From Anaerolineaceae bacterium (GTDB lineage: Bacteria; Chloroflexota; Anaerolineae; Anaerolineales; Anaerolineaceae): 60,996 nucleotides of DNA. Positions 22,774 to 32,719 of this stretch are shown here, piece by piece. A program made the translations under genes and the position numbers. The notes under the pieces are model-generated. The model worked only from the letters and a program-made list of their open reading frames with translations. It did not search any database and was not told where the DNA came from. Positions within the stretch are counted from its first letter, which is position 1. Each line of letters begins with the position of its first letter. The stretch spans positions 1-60,996 of the forward strand of contig WOYY01000046.1 in the NCBI GenBank assembly GCA_011620555.1. Reading direction: 5' to 3'.

Positions 22774-25068
22774 ATGGATGCCATCAGCCGCCATATCCAC
22801 ATCAATGGGATCGTTCAAGGGGTCGGATTCCGGCCGTTCATCTTTAACCTGGCGCTCGAACACCAGCTCGCGGGTTGGGTCTGCAACTCCGCCAGCGGCG
22901 TGGACATCGAGGTCACCGGTGCGGCCAGCGACCTGACGGCCTTTATCAAGGCGATACCGGTTCAAGCTCCCCCCTTGGCGCAGATCGATTCGCTGGAAGA
23001 CCACGCCATCACCCTCCAATTCTTTGAGGGGTTCAAAATCGTGCCCAGCCAGGATCAGGCAACGGATTTCATCCCCGTCTCGCCCGATGTGGCGATCTGC
23101 GACCAGTGCCGGGAGGAACTCTTTGACCCTGCGGACCGGCGCTACCGCTACCCCTTCATCAACTGCACCAACTGCGGCCCCCGTTTCACGATCATCAAAG
23201 AGATCCCCTATGACCGGCCCAAGACCACCATGGCCGGGTTTGAGATGTGCCCCAATTGCCGGGCGGAATATGAGAATCCCCGCGACCGGCGCTTCCACGC
23301 CCAGCCCGTCGCCTGCCCGGTCTGCGGGCCGCAGGTCTGGCTGGAAGATGCCCAGGGGCGGCACCTCGCTGATCGGGAGGATGCCATTCAGGCCGCTCGC
23401 AAACGCCTGGCGGAAGGTAAAATCCTGGCGATCAAAGGGCTGGGCGGTTTCCACCTGGCCTGCGATGCTGGCAACCCCGCCGCCGTGGCCGCCCTGCGGG
23501 AAAGGAAACATCGGCCGGATAAGCCCTTTGCCCTGATGGCCTTTGACCTGCCCATAATCAGAAGTTACGTGCGGGCGGGTGAACCGGCGGAAGCCCTGCT
23601 CCGCAGCCCCCAGGCGCCGATCGTCCTCCTGCCGAAAGTTGAAAACGCAGCCCTCGCGCCGAATATCGCCCCTGGCCAATCCCGCCTGGGGTTCATGCTG
23701 CCCTATACTCCCTTGCACCTGCTCCTGCTGGAACCCGAGCCGGGTTACCCGGAAGTCTTCGTGATGACCAGCGGCAACCGCTCCGAGGAGCCGATTCTTC
23801 ATACCAACGAAGCGGCGCGGGAAAAGCTGGCCGGCATCGCCGATGCTTTTCTGATGCACGACCGGCCGATTGACCAGCGGGTTGATGATTCGGTGGTCGC
23901 ACTCTTCCAAGATCACGCCTATCCCGTCCGGCGGGCCAGGGGCTATGCCCCCAACCCCATCCGGCTCCATCGCCAGGTCCCGCAGGTGCTGGCGGTCGGC
24001 CCGCAGATGAAAAACACGATCTGCCTCACCCGGGAAAAATACGCTTTCCTGAGCCACTATATCGGCGAGATGGAAAACTGGGAAACCCTCCAGGATTTCA
24101 AGGCCGCGATTGCACACTATCAGTCCCTTTTCCGCATCCGGCCGGAAGGCATCGCCCATGACCTGCACCCGGATTACCTCTCCACGCAGTACGCCCTGGA
24201 ACAGGCGGAGAGCGAGTCCCTGCCGTTGATCGGCGTCCAGCACCACCATGCCCACCTGGCGGCCGTCGCCGTTGAAAACGGTCTGCCCCCTGAGGAGCAG
24301 GTGGCCGGGCTGATCTTTGACGGCACGGGTTATGGCCCCGACGGCACGATCTGGGGCGGCGAAGTCCTGATTGGCAGCTGCGCCAGCTTCACCCGCGCCT
24401 ATCACTTACAGCCCCTCCCGCTGCCCGGCGGCGAAGCGGCCATCCGTAAACCAGCCCGGATGGCCCTCAGCCTGCTCTGGGCGCTGGGAGTGCCCTGGGA
24501 GGCCGACCTGGCCCCCGTCCAGGCCCTGAGCCAGATTGAACGAGCAGCCCTCAGCCATCAACTGGCGCAGGGGATCAACACGCCTCAGACCTCCTCCATG
24601 GGCCGGCTGTTTGACGCTGTCTCAGCGCTGCTGGGCATGCGCCAGGAAGTCACCTATGAAGGCCAGGCCGCCATCGAACTGGAAGCTCTGGCTGATCCGG
24701 GGGAAGTAGGGTACTATTCCTGGCAGATTGAAGGCGAAGAGATCCGAATCGCCCCCATGGTGACTGAAATCCTGAGCAACATTCGGGAAGGTCTCACGCC
24801 TGCAACCCTCTCGGCCCGCTTCCATAACACGCTCGCCCGCATCAGCCTGGATCTGGCGGAACGGGTCCGTCGGGAAACTGGCATCGAAAAAATTGCCCTT
24901 TCCGGCGGCGTCTGGCAGAACCTGCGCCTGCTGGAAACAACCACAGACCTATTACGCAAGCACGGCTTTCAGCCCCTGACCCACCAGCAAACGCCTCCCA
25001 ATGATGGCTGCGTCGCTTTCGGTCAGGCGATGATCGCCGCTTACCGTTTATCACCACACAAGGAGTGA
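22774..25068 (+). CDS. hypF: Carbamoyltransferase HypF
   Basis: A 764-residue enzyme that converts carbamoyl phosphate to the thiocarbamate precursor of the cyanide ligands. The order is an acylphosphatase domain (VQGVGFRPF, residues about 12-20), two zinc-finger sets (CDQC...CTNCGPRFT and CPNC...CPVCGP, about 105-190), a YrdC-like domain (KGLGGFHL ... RKHRPDKPFALM, about 220-255) and a Kae1-like domain with the metal motif HHHAHLAAV (about 490). It is full length with no frameshift. The start is 12 bases after hypB and the stop is 3 bases before hypC. Confidence 0.97.
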   Translation: MDAISRHIHINGIVQGVGFRPFIFNLALEHQLAGWVCNSASGVDIEVTGAASDLTAFIKAIPVQAPPLAQIDSLEDHAITLQFFEGFKIVPSQDQATDFIPVSPDVAICDQCREELFDPADRRYRYPFINCTNCGPRFTIIKEIPYDRPKTTMAGFEMCPNCRAEYENPRDRRFHAQPVACPVCGPQVWLEDAQGRHLADREDAIQAARKRLAEGKILAIKGLGGFHLACDAGNPAAVAALRERKHRPDKPFALMAFDLPIIRSYVRAGEPAEALLRSPQAPIVLLPKVENAALAPNIAPGQSRLGFMLPYTPLHLLLLEPEPGYPEVFVMTSGNRSEEPILHTNEAAREKLAGIADAFLMHDRPIDQRVDDSVVALFQDHAYPVRRARGYAPNPIRLHRQVPQVLAVGPQMKNTICLTREKYAFLSHYIGEMENWETLQDFKAAIAHYQSLFRIRPEGIAHDLHPDYLSTQYALEQAESESLPLIGVQHHHAHLAAVAVENGLPPEEQVAGLIFDGTGYGPDGTIWGGEVLIGSCASFTRAYHLQPLPLPGGEAAIRKPARMALSLLWALGVPWEADLAPVQALSQIERAALSHQLAQGINTPQTSSMGRLFDAVSALLGMRQEVTYEGQAAIELEALADPGEVGYYSWQIEGEEIRIAPMVTEILSNIREGLTPATLSARFHNTLARISLDLAERVRRETGIEKIALSGGVWQNLRLLETTTDLLRKHGFQPLTHQQTPPNDGCVAFGQAMIAAYRLSPHKE

Positions 25069-25071
25069 CTC

Positions 25072-25329
25072 ATGTGCCTCGGAATCCCCGGCAGAATTGA
25101 ATCGGTCTACGAAGACCACGGCACGAAGATGGCAAAAATCGACTTCGGCGGAGTCCAGCGCGAGGCCTGCATCGAAGTTATCCCCGAGGCAAAGCCCGGT
25201 GACTGGACCATTGTCCATGCCGGCTTTGCGCTGAACCTGCTGAGCGAGGAGGAGGCCCGCGAGACCCTCGACATCCTCGAGCAGATGGCCGAACTGGCTG
25301 ATTTGGAAGATCAGGAGCGAAGTGGCTGA
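25072..25329 (+). CDS. hypC: Hydrogenase assembly chaperone HypC
   Basis: An 85-residue chaperone that carries the Fe(CN)2CO unit with HypD and delivers it to the large subunit. The essential N-terminal Cys2 is present (MCLGIPG), and so are the HAGFALN motif (about residues 46-52) and the C-terminal helix. AAGGAGTG precedes ATG. It overlaps hypD by 8 bases. Confidence 0.96.
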   Translation: MCLGIPGRIESVYEDHGTKMAKIDFGGVQREACIEVIPEAKPGDWTIVHAGFALNLLSEEEARETLDILEQMAELADLEDQERSG

Positions 25330-26428
25330 CCCGACCCCCGATTTCCTCTCCGGTTATCGCAACGCCAAACTGGTCAAAACCGTCCTGGCGGAGATCCGCC
25401 AAACCGTCACGCAGCCCTGGACGCTGATGGAAATCTGCGGCGGACAGACCCACGCGATCATGCAGTACGGGCTGGATCAGCTCCTGCCAGATGAGATCGA
25501 ACTGGTTCATGGGCCGGGCTGCCCGGTCTGCGTCACCTCGCTGGAGCTGATCGACCAGGCTCTGATGATCGCCCAACAGCCGGAGGTGATCTTCACTTCC
25601 TTTGGCGACATGTTGCGGGTGCCGGGTTCCACGGCGGACCTGTTCTCCATCCGGGCAGCCGGCGGAGATGTGCGCGTGGTCTATGCCCCGCTGGACGCGG
25701 TCAAGATCGCCGCTCAAAATCCCGAAAAACAGGTCGTCTTCTTTGCCATCGGCTTTGAGACTACCGCGCCTGCCAATGCCATGGCCGTCATCCAGGCGGA
25801 AAAACTGGGATTAAAGAACTTCTCCATCCTGCCCGCCAACGTTCTGGTCCCGCCCGCGATGCACGCCATCCTCTCCAGCCCGCAAAACCGTATCCAGGGC
25901 TTCCTGGCCGCGGGGCATGTCTGCGCCGTGATGGGATACTGGGAATACCCGTCCATCGCTGAGAAATATCAAACCCCGATGGCCGTCACCGGATTTGAAC
26001 CGCTCGACCTGGTCAACGGCATTTTGGAAACCGTGAAAATGCTGGAGGAAGGCCGGGTGGCGGTCGAAAACGCCTATTCCCGGGTGGTGACCTTTGAAGG
26101 AAATAAGGTCGCCCAGCAGATGATCGCCAAAGTCTTCCAACCCGTGGACCGCAACTGGCGCGGGATCGGCACGATCCCCCTCAGCGGGTACGGCCTGACG
26201 GAAACCTACGAACCCTTTGACGCCACCCAGCGCTTTAACACAGGCGAAATCCGAACCGAGGAATCAAAAATCTGCATCGCCGGCCAGGTCCTCCAAGGCA
26301 TCAAGAAACCCTCGCAATGCCCGGCCTTTGGCACCCTCTGCAACCCGCAGACGCCGCTGGGCGCGCCGATGGTTTCATCGGAAGGCGCCTGCGCCGCGTA
26401 TTACCGCTATGGCAGGAAATCCTCATGA
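25322..26428 (+). CDS. hypD: Fe-(CN)2CO assembly protein HypD
   Basis: A 368-residue [4Fe-4S] scaffold on which the iron-cyanide-carbonyl unit is built. Signature motifs are [13 protein letters not shown] (about 38-50), [11 protein letters not shown] (about 63-73), [10 protein letters not shown] (about 148), [11 protein letters not shown] and the C-terminal cysteine set in [20 protein letters not shown] and GACAAYYRY. The start is GTG 25322, inside the end of hypC. Its TGA overlaps the ATG of hypE (ATGA). Confidence 0.96.
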   Translation: MADPTPDFLSGYRNAKLVKTVLAEIRQTVTQPWTLMEICGGQTHAIMQYGLDQLLPDEIELVHGPGCPVCVTSLELIDQALMIAQQPEVIFTSFGDMLRVPGSTADLFSIRAAGGDVRVVYAPLDAVKIAAQNPEKQVVFFAIGFETTAPANAMAVIQAEKLGLKNFSILPANVLVPPAMHAILSSPQNRIQGFLAAGHVCAVMGYWEYPSIAEKYQTPMAVTGFEPLDLVNGILETVKMLEEGRVAVENAYSRVVTFEGNKVAQQMIAKVFQPVDRNWRGIGTIPLSGYGLTETYEPFDATQRFNTGEIRTEESKICIAGQVLQGIKKPSQCPAFGTLCNPQTPLGAPMVSSEGACAAYYRYGRKSS

Positions 26429-27501
26429 CAGGAAAAACCTTTGAACCCATCACCATGCAGGGGCCGGTCTGCCCCGTCCCCCATCACCACACCGACACCG
26501 TTGTGATCGGCCACGGCAGCGGGGGCACGATGACCCAGGACCTGATCCGCAATATTTTCCAATCCCGCCTGGGCAATGCCTATCTGGAGCAGGGCAATGA
26601 TGCCGCCCGGATCGCCATTCAGGGCAGCGCCGGCGAACTCGCCGTCTCAACCGATTCCCACGTGGTCTTCCCGCTCTTCTTTCCCGGAGGCGATATCGGC
26701 CGGCTGGCGATTTGCGGCACGGTCAACGACGTTGCCATGCTGGGCGCCAAGCCCGCCTTCCTGACCGCCGGGTTCATTCTGGAAGAAGGCCTGCCGATGG
26801 AAACCCTGACCCGGGTGATCGAATCGATGGCCGCTGCCTGTGAGGAGGCCGGCGTACAGATCGTGGCCGGGGATACCAAAGTGGTGGAAAAAGGCAAAGC
26901 CGACGGAATCTTCATTAACACCGCCGGTTTCGGACTAATTCCCCCCGGACGGGACCTCGGCGGCCAGCTCGCCCAGCCGGGCGATGTCGTGCTGATCTCA
27001 GGCACCCTGGGCGACCACGGGATCGCCGTCCTGCAGGCCCGTGGTGACCTGGGGTTCGAATCCGGGATCCAATCCGACGCTGCGCCGCTCAACAAAATGA
27101 TCGCCGCCCTGCTGGAGGCCATCCCGAGGGTCCATGTCCTGCGGGACCCCACCCGCGGCGGCCTGGCAACCACGCTCAAGGAGATCGCCTGCCAGAGCCA
27201 GGTCAGTATCCATTTGGAAGAAGAGTCCATCCCGATCAGGCCGGAAGTCCGCACCGCCTGCGACATGCTGGGCTTCGACCCGCTCTACCTGGCCAATGAG
27301 GGCAAGCTGATCGTGGTGCTGCCGGAAGAAAATGCCAACCAGGCCCTGGAAATCCTCCGTCAAAACCCCTATGGCGCTATGGCTACGCGCATCGGTTCAG
27401 TTTCCGCAGCGGACCCCGAACAGGTCCTGCTGCACACCCCCTATGGGACCACCCGCATCCTCGATATGCTCTCCGGCGAGATCCTCCCCAGGATTTGCTG
27501 A
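26425..27501 (+). CDS. hypE: Carbamoyl dehydratase HypE
   Basis: A 358-residue PurM-like ATPase that dehydrates the thiocarbamate on its C-terminal Cys to thiocyanate. The C-terminus ends PRIC, the required terminal cysteine motif. The ATP-binding region includes [11 protein letters not shown] and [13 protein letters not shown]. The start at 26425 overlaps the hypD stop. A further upstream in-frame ATG at 26317 would overlap hypD by over 100 bases and gives no homologous residues. It is the last gene of the maturation operon. Confidence 0.96.
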   Translation: MTGKTFEPITMQGPVCPVPHHHTDTVVIGHGSGGTMTQDLIRNIFQSRLGNAYLEQGNDAARIAIQGSAGELAVSTDSHVVFPLFFPGGDIGRLAICGTVNDVAMLGAKPAFLTAGFILEEGLPMETLTRVIESMAAACEEAGVQIVAGDTKVVEKGKADGIFINTAGFGLIPPGRDLGGQLAQPGDVVLISGTLGDHGIAVLQARGDLGFESGIQSDAAPLNKMIAALLEAIPRVHVLRDPTRGGLATTLKEIACQSQVSIHLEEESIPIRPEVRTACDMLGFDPLYLANEGKLIVVLPEENANQALEILRQNPYGAMATRIGSVSAADPEQVLLHTPYGTTRILDMLSGEILPRIC

Positions 27502-27504
27502 ATC

Positions 27505-27533
27505 TTGCCCTCCCGCCCCGAACCTACTATACT
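27505..27533 (+). promoter_or_regulatory. Promoter of the methyltransferase/PIG-L pair
   Basis: TTGCCC (27505-27510), a 17-base spacer and TATACT (27528-27533) lie directly after the hypE stop and 40 bases before the methyltransferase start. Confidence 0.5.
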
Positions 27534-27573
27534 TAGGGGCGATCACTTATTATTTGATGATGAAGGAACAAAT

Positions 27574-28374
27574 ATGAAAATTGAGTACGTGGAAACCACC
27601 AGCGATTTGATGACCCGGATCAATATCCATGATGCCTACGGCGCCCGCGATATTGATAAATGGATGTTGGATGTCCTGCCGCTCGAACAGGACATGGCAA
27701 TTTTGGATGTTGGCTGCGGCGCCGGCAAACAGTGCTTCTCCTACCTCGCCCATCTCAGCGGCAAAGCAGAGATCATCGGCGGCGATGTCTCGGAAGAACT
27801 GCTGGCCAAAGCCCAGGAAGAAAACCAGAAACTCGGCAACCGGGTCACCTTCCAGCCCCTCAACTTCAACGTGCCCTTCCTTTTCCCGGATAACACCTTC
27901 GACCTCGTTTCCTGTTCCTTCGCCATCTACTATGCGGAAGACATTCCCTTCACCATCAAAGAGATGCACCGGGTCCTCAAACCGGACGGCACCCTCTTCA
28001 CCACCGGCCCCATGCCGGAGAACAAGCAGATGTTCTACGAGATCATCAAGGAAGCCACCGGCAAGCACATCCCGCCCATGCCCGGCAGCTCGCGCTATGC
28101 CTCCGAAATTTTGGATGCCGTCAAAGCGACCTTCTCCAAGACGAAAATTGAGGTCTTCGAGAACCCCCTGACCTTCCCCTCCGTCGAACCCTTCATTGCC
28201 TACACCCGGGCCAGCCTCTCCGAAGACCGCCTGCTCTGGAACGCCTTCTTCCAGACCAAAGAGGACTTTGAAACTGTGATGGACGAGATCACCCAGGTCG
28301 CCCAAAAATGGTTCGAGCGGGACGGCAAGCTGGTGATGACCAAAGTGGTCGGCGGAATCCTCGCCACAAAGTAG
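27574..28374 (+). CDS. Class I SAM-dependent methyltransferase
   Basis: A 266-residue methyltransferase with the SAM motif ILDVGCGAGKQ (about residues 42-52), acidic motif II (GGDVSEE) and post-motif NTFDLVSCSFAIYYAED with HRVLKPDG further on. This arrangement fits the Methyltransf_11 group. ATG 27574 follows GAAGGA. An upstream in-frame start at 27505 is not supported by homology. It is paired with a PIG-L deacetylase 6 bases downstream, so both may modify a sugar or glycolipid (inference). The acceptor cannot be named. Confidence 0.82.
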   Translation: MKIEYVETTSDLMTRINIHDAYGARDIDKWMLDVLPLEQDMAILDVGCGAGKQCFSYLAHLSGKAEIIGGDVSEELLAKAQEENQKLGNRVTFQPLNFNVPFLFPDNTFDLVSCSFAIYYAEDIPFTIKEMHRVLKPDGTLFTTGPMPENKQMFYEIIKEATGKHIPPMPGSSRYASEILDAVKATFSKTKIEVFENPLTFPSVEPFIAYTRASLSEDRLLWNAFFQTKEDFETVMDEITQVAQKWFERDGKLVMTKVVGGILATK

Positions 28375-28380
28375 GCCGAT

Positions 28381-29034
28381 ATGAACCATAACATGACCTT
28401 TTACGGTGAGACTCTGCTCTTCATCGGCGCCCACCCGGACGACATCGAATTGGGCTGCGGCGCGCTGATCGCGGAGATCGGCGACCGGGCCAAGGTGATT
28501 TGCGTCACGCTATCGGATAATCAGGAAAACCCAGACCTGCTGAACCTGGTGGAAGAGCACCGCAACAGTATGTCCCTGCTGGGCGTCAAGCCCGAGAATG
28601 ACATCCTCCGGCAGTTCACCACTCGGCGCTTCCAGGCCGCCCGCCAGGAGATCCTGGAAGAGATGCTGGCCTTGAAAAAGGCCTATCACCCGGAAACCGT
28701 CTTCGTCCACACGGCGCAGGACATCCATCAAGACCACAAGACCATCACAGAAGAAGCGCTGCGGGCCTTCCGCGGCACCACTGTGCTGGGCTTCGATGTC
28801 CTCCGGTCCAGTTATGGCTTCTTCCCCAATTTCCTGGTGGAGGTTTCAGAGCAAAGCGTTCAGACCAAACTCGATGCCCTGAAAGCCTATAAAACCTACC
28901 AGGACCGCTATTACTTCGAGGATAAGATCCTCTACGCCACTGCCATCCGGCATGGCGCGCTGGCCGAACGGCCCTTCGCCGAAGGCTTTGACATCCTGCG
29001 GATCGTCGGCGAGTTTGGCCAAGCAGTCGACTGA
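28381..29034 (+). CDS. PIG-L family N-acetylglucosaminyl deacetylase-like protein
   Basis: A 217-residue zinc hydrolase of the LmbE/PIG-L family, which removes acetyl groups from N-acetylated amino sugars. The zinc motif AHPDDIELGCG (about residues 17-27) and the third ligand region DIHQDHKTI (about 117-125) are intact. No signal peptide is seen, so it is cytosolic. The partner methyltransferase precedes it. Members act in bacillithiol, mycothiol, glycolipid or antibiotic pathways, and none can be chosen here. Confidence 0.85.
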   Translation: MNHNMTFYGETLLFIGAHPDDIELGCGALIAEIGDRAKVICVTLSDNQENPDLLNLVEEHRNSMSLLGVKPENDILRQFTTRRFQAARQEILEEMLALKKAYHPETVFVHTAQDIHQDHKTITEEALRAFRGTTVLGFDVLRSSYGFFPNFLVEVSEQSVQTKLDALKAYKTYQDRYYFEDKILYATAIRHGALAERPFAEGFDILRIVGEFGQAVD

Positions 29035-29050
29035 CCCGAAGAAGACGCCA

Positions 29051-29087
29051 TTAAAAACGAAAAGGGTGTCCAATTTGAACACCCTTT
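29051..29087. terminator. Bidirectional terminator between PIG-L and Rieske genes
   Basis: A 9-base stem (AAAGGGTGT / ACACCCTTT) lies between convergent genes. On the minus strand it is followed by TCGTTTTT, on the plus strand by a weak T run. Confidence 0.75.
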
Positions 29088-29107
29088 ACTGTTTAAAACC
29101 GTTTTGC

Positions 29108-29428
29108 CTATTCCTCAACCCCGATTTCAACCATCCCAGCCACCACCCGCACCGGATAGGCTGGCACATCCCGCACTGCCGGGAGGCTCAGCACCTCACC
29201 CGTGCGGATGTCAAACCGGGCGCCATGCCGGGGACAGATAATCTGGTGCCCTTCCACTTCCCCCTCGCCCAATGACCCCATGTCGTGGGTGCAGAGATCG
29301 GCGATCGCATAATAGTCGCCTGCCAGGTTGAAGATCACCACCGGCTCATCGTCCAGATCAATGAAAAGCCGCTCTCCGGAAGGCAAATCCTCTACCGGGC
29401 AAATCGGATAATAGGTCAATTCTGCCAT
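29108..29428 (-). CDS. Rieske-type [2Fe-2S] ferredoxin
   Basis: A 106-residue soluble Rieske protein. Cluster ligands are in LCTHDMGSLGEG (Cys-x-His, residues about 46-48) and IICPRHGARFD (Cys-x2-His, about 64-67), as in small ferredoxins that feed dioxygenases or NirD. No signal peptide or membrane anchor is present, so it is cytosolic. In an anaerobe it may be an electron carrier of unknown partner. It lies downstream of a small unknown gene, with a terminator-like hairpin between them, and convergent with the PIG-L gene. Confidence 0.9.
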   Translation of the reverse strand: MAELTYYPICPVEDLPSGERLFIDLDDEPVVIFNLAGDYYAIADLCTHDMGSLGEGEVEGHQIICPRHGARFDIRTGEVLSLPAVRDVPAYPVRVVAGMVEIGVEE

Positions 29429-29440
29429 CTTTCCTCCTCA

Positions 29441-29477
29441 AGAAAAAGAAAGGCGGCCACTAATCAATGGACCGCCT
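29441..29477 (-). terminator. Terminator after the small unknown gene
   Basis: Read on the minus strand, AGGCGGTCCA...TGGCCGCCT forms an imperfect stem followed by TTCTTTTTCTT. It separates the 29501 gene from the Rieske gene. Confidence 0.65.
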
Positions 29478-29500
29478 CTAATCATCAATTCAAAACCGGT

Positions 29501-29794
29501 TCAACTGGCCTGGTAACCTGTGGGCCGGGCGGCGTCCTTCTTCGTATGCCGAATCAGGTGGGAATCAAAAGGGAACCACAGAATATGGTCAGGAACCATC
29601 CAGCCGTCCGTCAGGTAAACATTCGTCCGAAACTGCACAGCGACCATTTTGTCATCCACCTGAACGACGATTCCTTTCACCCAGTCCCGAATGCGCTCAC
29701 CGTTCTTCTCGTGATCGCAAAAGACTTCTACCGAATCCCCAACCTGGTAATTGCTGTCTTCCTCTGGTGGTCTCATAAAGGGTGATCTTGCCAT
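29501..29794 (-). CDS. Small protein of unknown function, SH3-like core
   Basis: I do not recognise this 97-residue protein. It has an SH3/KOW-like strand pattern (YQVGDSVEVFCDHE, VKGIVVQVDDKMVAVQF) followed by DGWMVPDHILWFP, and no membrane segment or cysteine pair. AGGAGG precedes ATG 29794. Codon use and the terminator after it support a real gene. It lies between sufD and the Rieske gene on the same strand, but a 110-base gap separates it from sufD. It may be lineage-specific. Confidence 0.65.
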   Translation of the reverse strand: MARSPFMRPPEEDSNYQVGDSVEVFCDHEKNGERIRDWVKGIVVQVDDKMVAVQFRTNVYLTDGWMVPDHILWFPFDSHLIRHTKKDAARPTGYQAS

Positions 29795-29904
29795 TAATCC
29801 TCCTTAAAATTAAGAATTCCTGCTATTAATTAAATCCAAATTCATTCATCATATTCTAGCAGATATGATGTCTATTTTCTATTAACTCACCAGTGTGGAT
29901 TGGC

Positions 29905-31257
29905 TTAATCCTGACCCATCTTTTCCTGAATGGCGTCAAGGAAGCGATTCCGCACACCTTCAAAGGGAATCCGCTCCATGATCGGCGTAAAGAAGCCCAT
30001 CACGATCAATTGCTCAGCATCTTTGCGGGGAATGCCCCGGCTGAGCAGGTAGAAAAGCAGCGATTCATCAATCTTGCCGACCGTCGCCCCATGCGTGCAG
30101 CGCACGTCATCGGCCAGGATCTCAAGGCCAGGGATCGAATCCGCCCGCGCGCCCTTTGAAAGGATCAGGTTCCGGTTGGCCTGATAGCCATCCGTCCCAA
30201 GCGCACCGGGCGCAACGTAAATCATCCCCTGCCAAACGGACCGGCTGTGGTCCATCAGCGCGCCTTTATAGAGCAGGTCGCTGGTGGTGTTCGGCGCCAT
30301 GTGGTTCTGCTGGGTATCGTGGTCCAGGTGTTGGCGGCCGCTGGCGAAATAAAAACCGGACATGCGACCCTGCGCGCCGGCTTCCACCAGGTCAATGTCG
30401 GAGAAATTTTTGGTCAGATGGGTCCCCATCGCGCCGAAAATCCATTCCAAAGCGCCATCGCCCATCACGCGCGCCCGTTCCCGGGTGAAAGACCAGACGT
30501 TGTCGCCCCAGGATTGCAACTCGACAAAATTCAGCCTGGCATTGCGGCCGACGTAAATCTCCACAATCCCATCGTGCAGAATTTGAGCCTCCCCACTGCC
30601 CTTTGGCGAGGCGGACTCATGCACAAAGGTCGCCTGGGCGCCTTCTTCCAGCCAGACGACCAAATGGTTAAAGAAAGCCTGGTTTTCTCCAGCGCCCCAA
30701 TAAAGGCTTTGGAGCGGCTTCTCCACGATCACATTCTTCGGAACGTACAAAACCACCCCATCGGAAGCCATGGCAGCCGCCAGGGCGGTGAATTTATCCT
30801 CAGCAGGCGAAACGATCTGCCCCAATAGGCGGTTCAGCAGATCCGGGTGCTGTTCTTCGGCCTCATGGAAGTCCATGAAAACCACGCCCTGCGCGGCGGC
30901 GTCCTCATCCAGCCAGCGCTGGGGTTCCGTCATCCCGGAAATCACCTGCCCGGCCCGTTCGGAACCGGTGGTGACCGGGTCCAGCAGACCCGTCGGGGGC
31001 TTTGGCAGCTCCCTGCTGAATTCAGCGGGCCTGAAAAGCTCCGTATTCAACCCGCGGATATCCGTCCTTCGCCAGGGGTCATCCCGCAGCGTGGGAAAAG
31101 GCAGGGTGGTGGAAGTCTCCCAGGCTGACCAATGGTAAGCCCGCAGGTGTTCATCGGATAACCGGGGTAAATCGCTTTTTGAGAAGTTGAATTCCGCCAG
31201 GGCAGTCTGCTCAGCAGACCCCTTGCGTCGGGTAACGATCTTGGGGTTTTGCGCCAT
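29905..31257 (-). CDS. sufD: Fe-S cluster assembly protein SufD
   Basis: A 450-residue scaffold component that pairs with SufB in the SufBC2D complex for Fe-S cluster assembly and iron acquisition. The C-terminal beta-helix shows the conserved CTHGATVGKIDESLLFYLLSRGI segment (about residues 395-417), ending with the helical MGFFTPIMERIP. Length and order (last gene of sufCBD) are typical. Its Cys in RCTHGAT corresponds to the conserved cluster-associated position. It is co-transcribed with sufB, 26 bases apart. Confidence 0.93.
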   Translation of the reverse strand: MAQNPKIVTRRKGSAEQTALAEFNFSKSDLPRLSDEHLRAYHWSAWETSTTLPFPTLRDDPWRRTDIRGLNTELFRPAEFSRELPKPPTGLLDPVTTGSERAGQVISGMTEPQRWLDEDAAAQGVVFMDFHEAEEQHPDLLNRLLGQIVSPAEDKFTALAAAMASDGVVLYVPKNVIVEKPLQSLYWGAGENQAFFNHLVVWLEEGAQATFVHESASPKGSGEAQILHDGIVEIYVGRNARLNFVELQSWGDNVWSFTRERARVMGDGALEWIFGAMGTHLTKNFSDIDLVEAGAQGRMSGFYFASGRQHLDHDTQQNHMAPNTTSDLLYKGALMDHSRSVWQGMIYVAPGALGTDGYQANRNLILSKGARADSIPGLEILADDVRCTHGATVGKIDESLLFYLLSRGIPRKDAEQLIVMGFFTPIMERIPFEGVRNRFLDAIQEKMGQD

Positions 31258-31283
31258 GAATCCTGTTTCTTTCTGTGCTTTGA

Positions 31284-32696
31284 CTAACCAACCGAACCGA
31301 TCATCTGGAGCTGGATCAGGCGGTTCATTTCGACGGCATACTCCATCGGCAACTCTTTGACCAGCGGCTCAATGAAACCGGAAACCACCATCGTGGTCGC
31401 CTCTTCTTCCGTCATGCCGCGGCTCATCAGGTAAAAGAGCTGCTCCTCGCCCACCTTCGAGACGGTGGCCTCGTGGCCCAGGGTCACATCTTCGGCATCC
31501 ACCTCAATAGAAGGATAAGTATCCGAGCGGGAGTCGTGATTCAACAGCAGGGCATCACAAACCACATTTGATTTGGAGCCTTCCGCTTCAGGGAAAACCT
31601 TCAACAGCCCACGATAGGAACAGCGGCCGTTGCCTCGACTGATGGACTTGGACGTGATCTTACTGGAAGTGTTCGGGGCAAAATGCAGGGCCTTACCGCC
31701 GGCATCCTGGTGCTGACCGGGGCCGGCAAAGGCCACGGAGAGGATCTCACCATGCGCGCCGGGTTCCATCAGGTAACAGGAGGGGTATTTCATGGTGGTC
31801 TTGGAGCCGAGGTTCGCATCCACCCATTCCATTGTCCCATTCTCATACACCATCGCCCGCTGGGTCACCAGGTTATAAACATTGTTGGACCAGTTCTGGA
31901 TGGTGCTGTAGCGCACCCGGGCATTCTTCTTGACCACAATCTCGATCACACCGGAGTGGAAAGAGTTAGTCGTATAGAGTGGCGCGGTGCAGCCTTCAAC
32001 ATAATGCACCTGAGCGCCCTCATCGGCGATGATCAGAGAGCGTTCGAACTGCCCAATATTGGCCATGTTCAAGCGGAAATAAGCCTGCAGAGGCAGCTTG
32101 ACCTCGACACCCTTGGGGACATACACAAAGGAACCACCCGACCAGACCGCGCTGTTCAAAGCGGCAAATTTGTTGTCCTCGATCGGGATGACGGTCGAAA
32201 AATATTCCCGGAAGAGATCGGGGTGATGGCGCAGGCCGTCCTCAATCGACATGAAGATCACGCCCTGCTGTTCCAGCTCTTCCTGGACATTGTGATAGAT
32301 CATCTCTGAGTCATACTGTGCGCCCACGCCGGCCAGATACTTCCGCTCGGCCTCGGGAATGCCCAACTTTTCAAAGGTGTTCTTGATCGTCTCCGGGACG
32401 TCATCCCAGGTACGCCCTTCAGCATCCGTCGGTTTTACATAATAATAAATATCATCGAGATTTAGGTCGCTCAGATCCGCACCCCAGGTGGGGATCGGAC
32501 GGGACAGGAAGTGCTTCAGCGCTTTCAGCCGGAATTCCAGCATCCACTCCGGCTCACCTTTCATCGCGGAGATTTGCCGGACGACTTCCTCATTCAGACC
32601 TTTGCGACTCTTAAAGACAAAAGTGTCCGGGTCGCTGAATCCGTATTGATAGTCGTTTAATTCATTTAAAAAATCAGTCTCCGGGTTTTTACCCAT
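31284..32696 (-). CDS. sufB: Fe-S cluster assembly scaffold SufB
   Basis: The 470-residue main scaffold of the SUF system. Recognisable segments are [11 protein letters not shown] (about 33), [15 protein letters not shown] (about 195-209), the EGCTAP motif (about 243), [12 protein letters not shown] and the C-terminal [22 protein letters not shown] (about 410-431). The protein is continuous, with no intein, although sufB is a common intein site. The start is ATG 32696 with a GGAGG just upstream. It is the middle gene of sufC-sufB-sufD. No sufS or sufU is in this window. Confidence 0.96.
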   Translation of the reverse strand: MGKNPETDFLNELNDYQYGFSDPDTFVFKSRKGLNEEVVRQISAMKGEPEWMLEFRLKALKHFLSRPIPTWGADLSDLNLDDIYYYVKPTDAEGRTWDDVPETIKNTFEKLGIPEAERKYLAGVGAQYDSEMIYHNVQEELEQQGVIFMSIEDGLRHHPDLFREYFSTVIPIEDNKFAALNSAVWSGGSFVYVPKGVEVKLPLQAYFRLNMANIGQFERSLIIADEGAQVHYVEGCTAPLYTTNSFHSGVIEIVVKKNARVRYSTIQNWSNNVYNLVTQRAMVYENGTMEWVDANLGSKTTMKYPSCYLMEPGAHGEILSVAFAGPGQHQDAGGKALHFAPNTSSKITSKSISRGNGRCSYRGLLKVFPEAEGSKSNVVCDALLLNHDSRSDTYPSIEVDAEDVTLGHEATVSKVGEEQLFYLMSRGMTEEEATTMVVSGFIEPLVKELPMEYAVEMNRLIQLQMIGSVG

Positions 32697-32719
32697 GGAA
32701 GACCTCCGTGAGTTTCTGT

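Noticed and set aside
22753-24405. Long minus-strand frame of 550 codons
   Set aside because: Antisense to hypF, which has all domain motifs.
26317-26424. Longer N-terminus for HypE
   Set aside because: It would overlap hypD by over 100 bases. ATG 26425 in ATGA overlap is typical.
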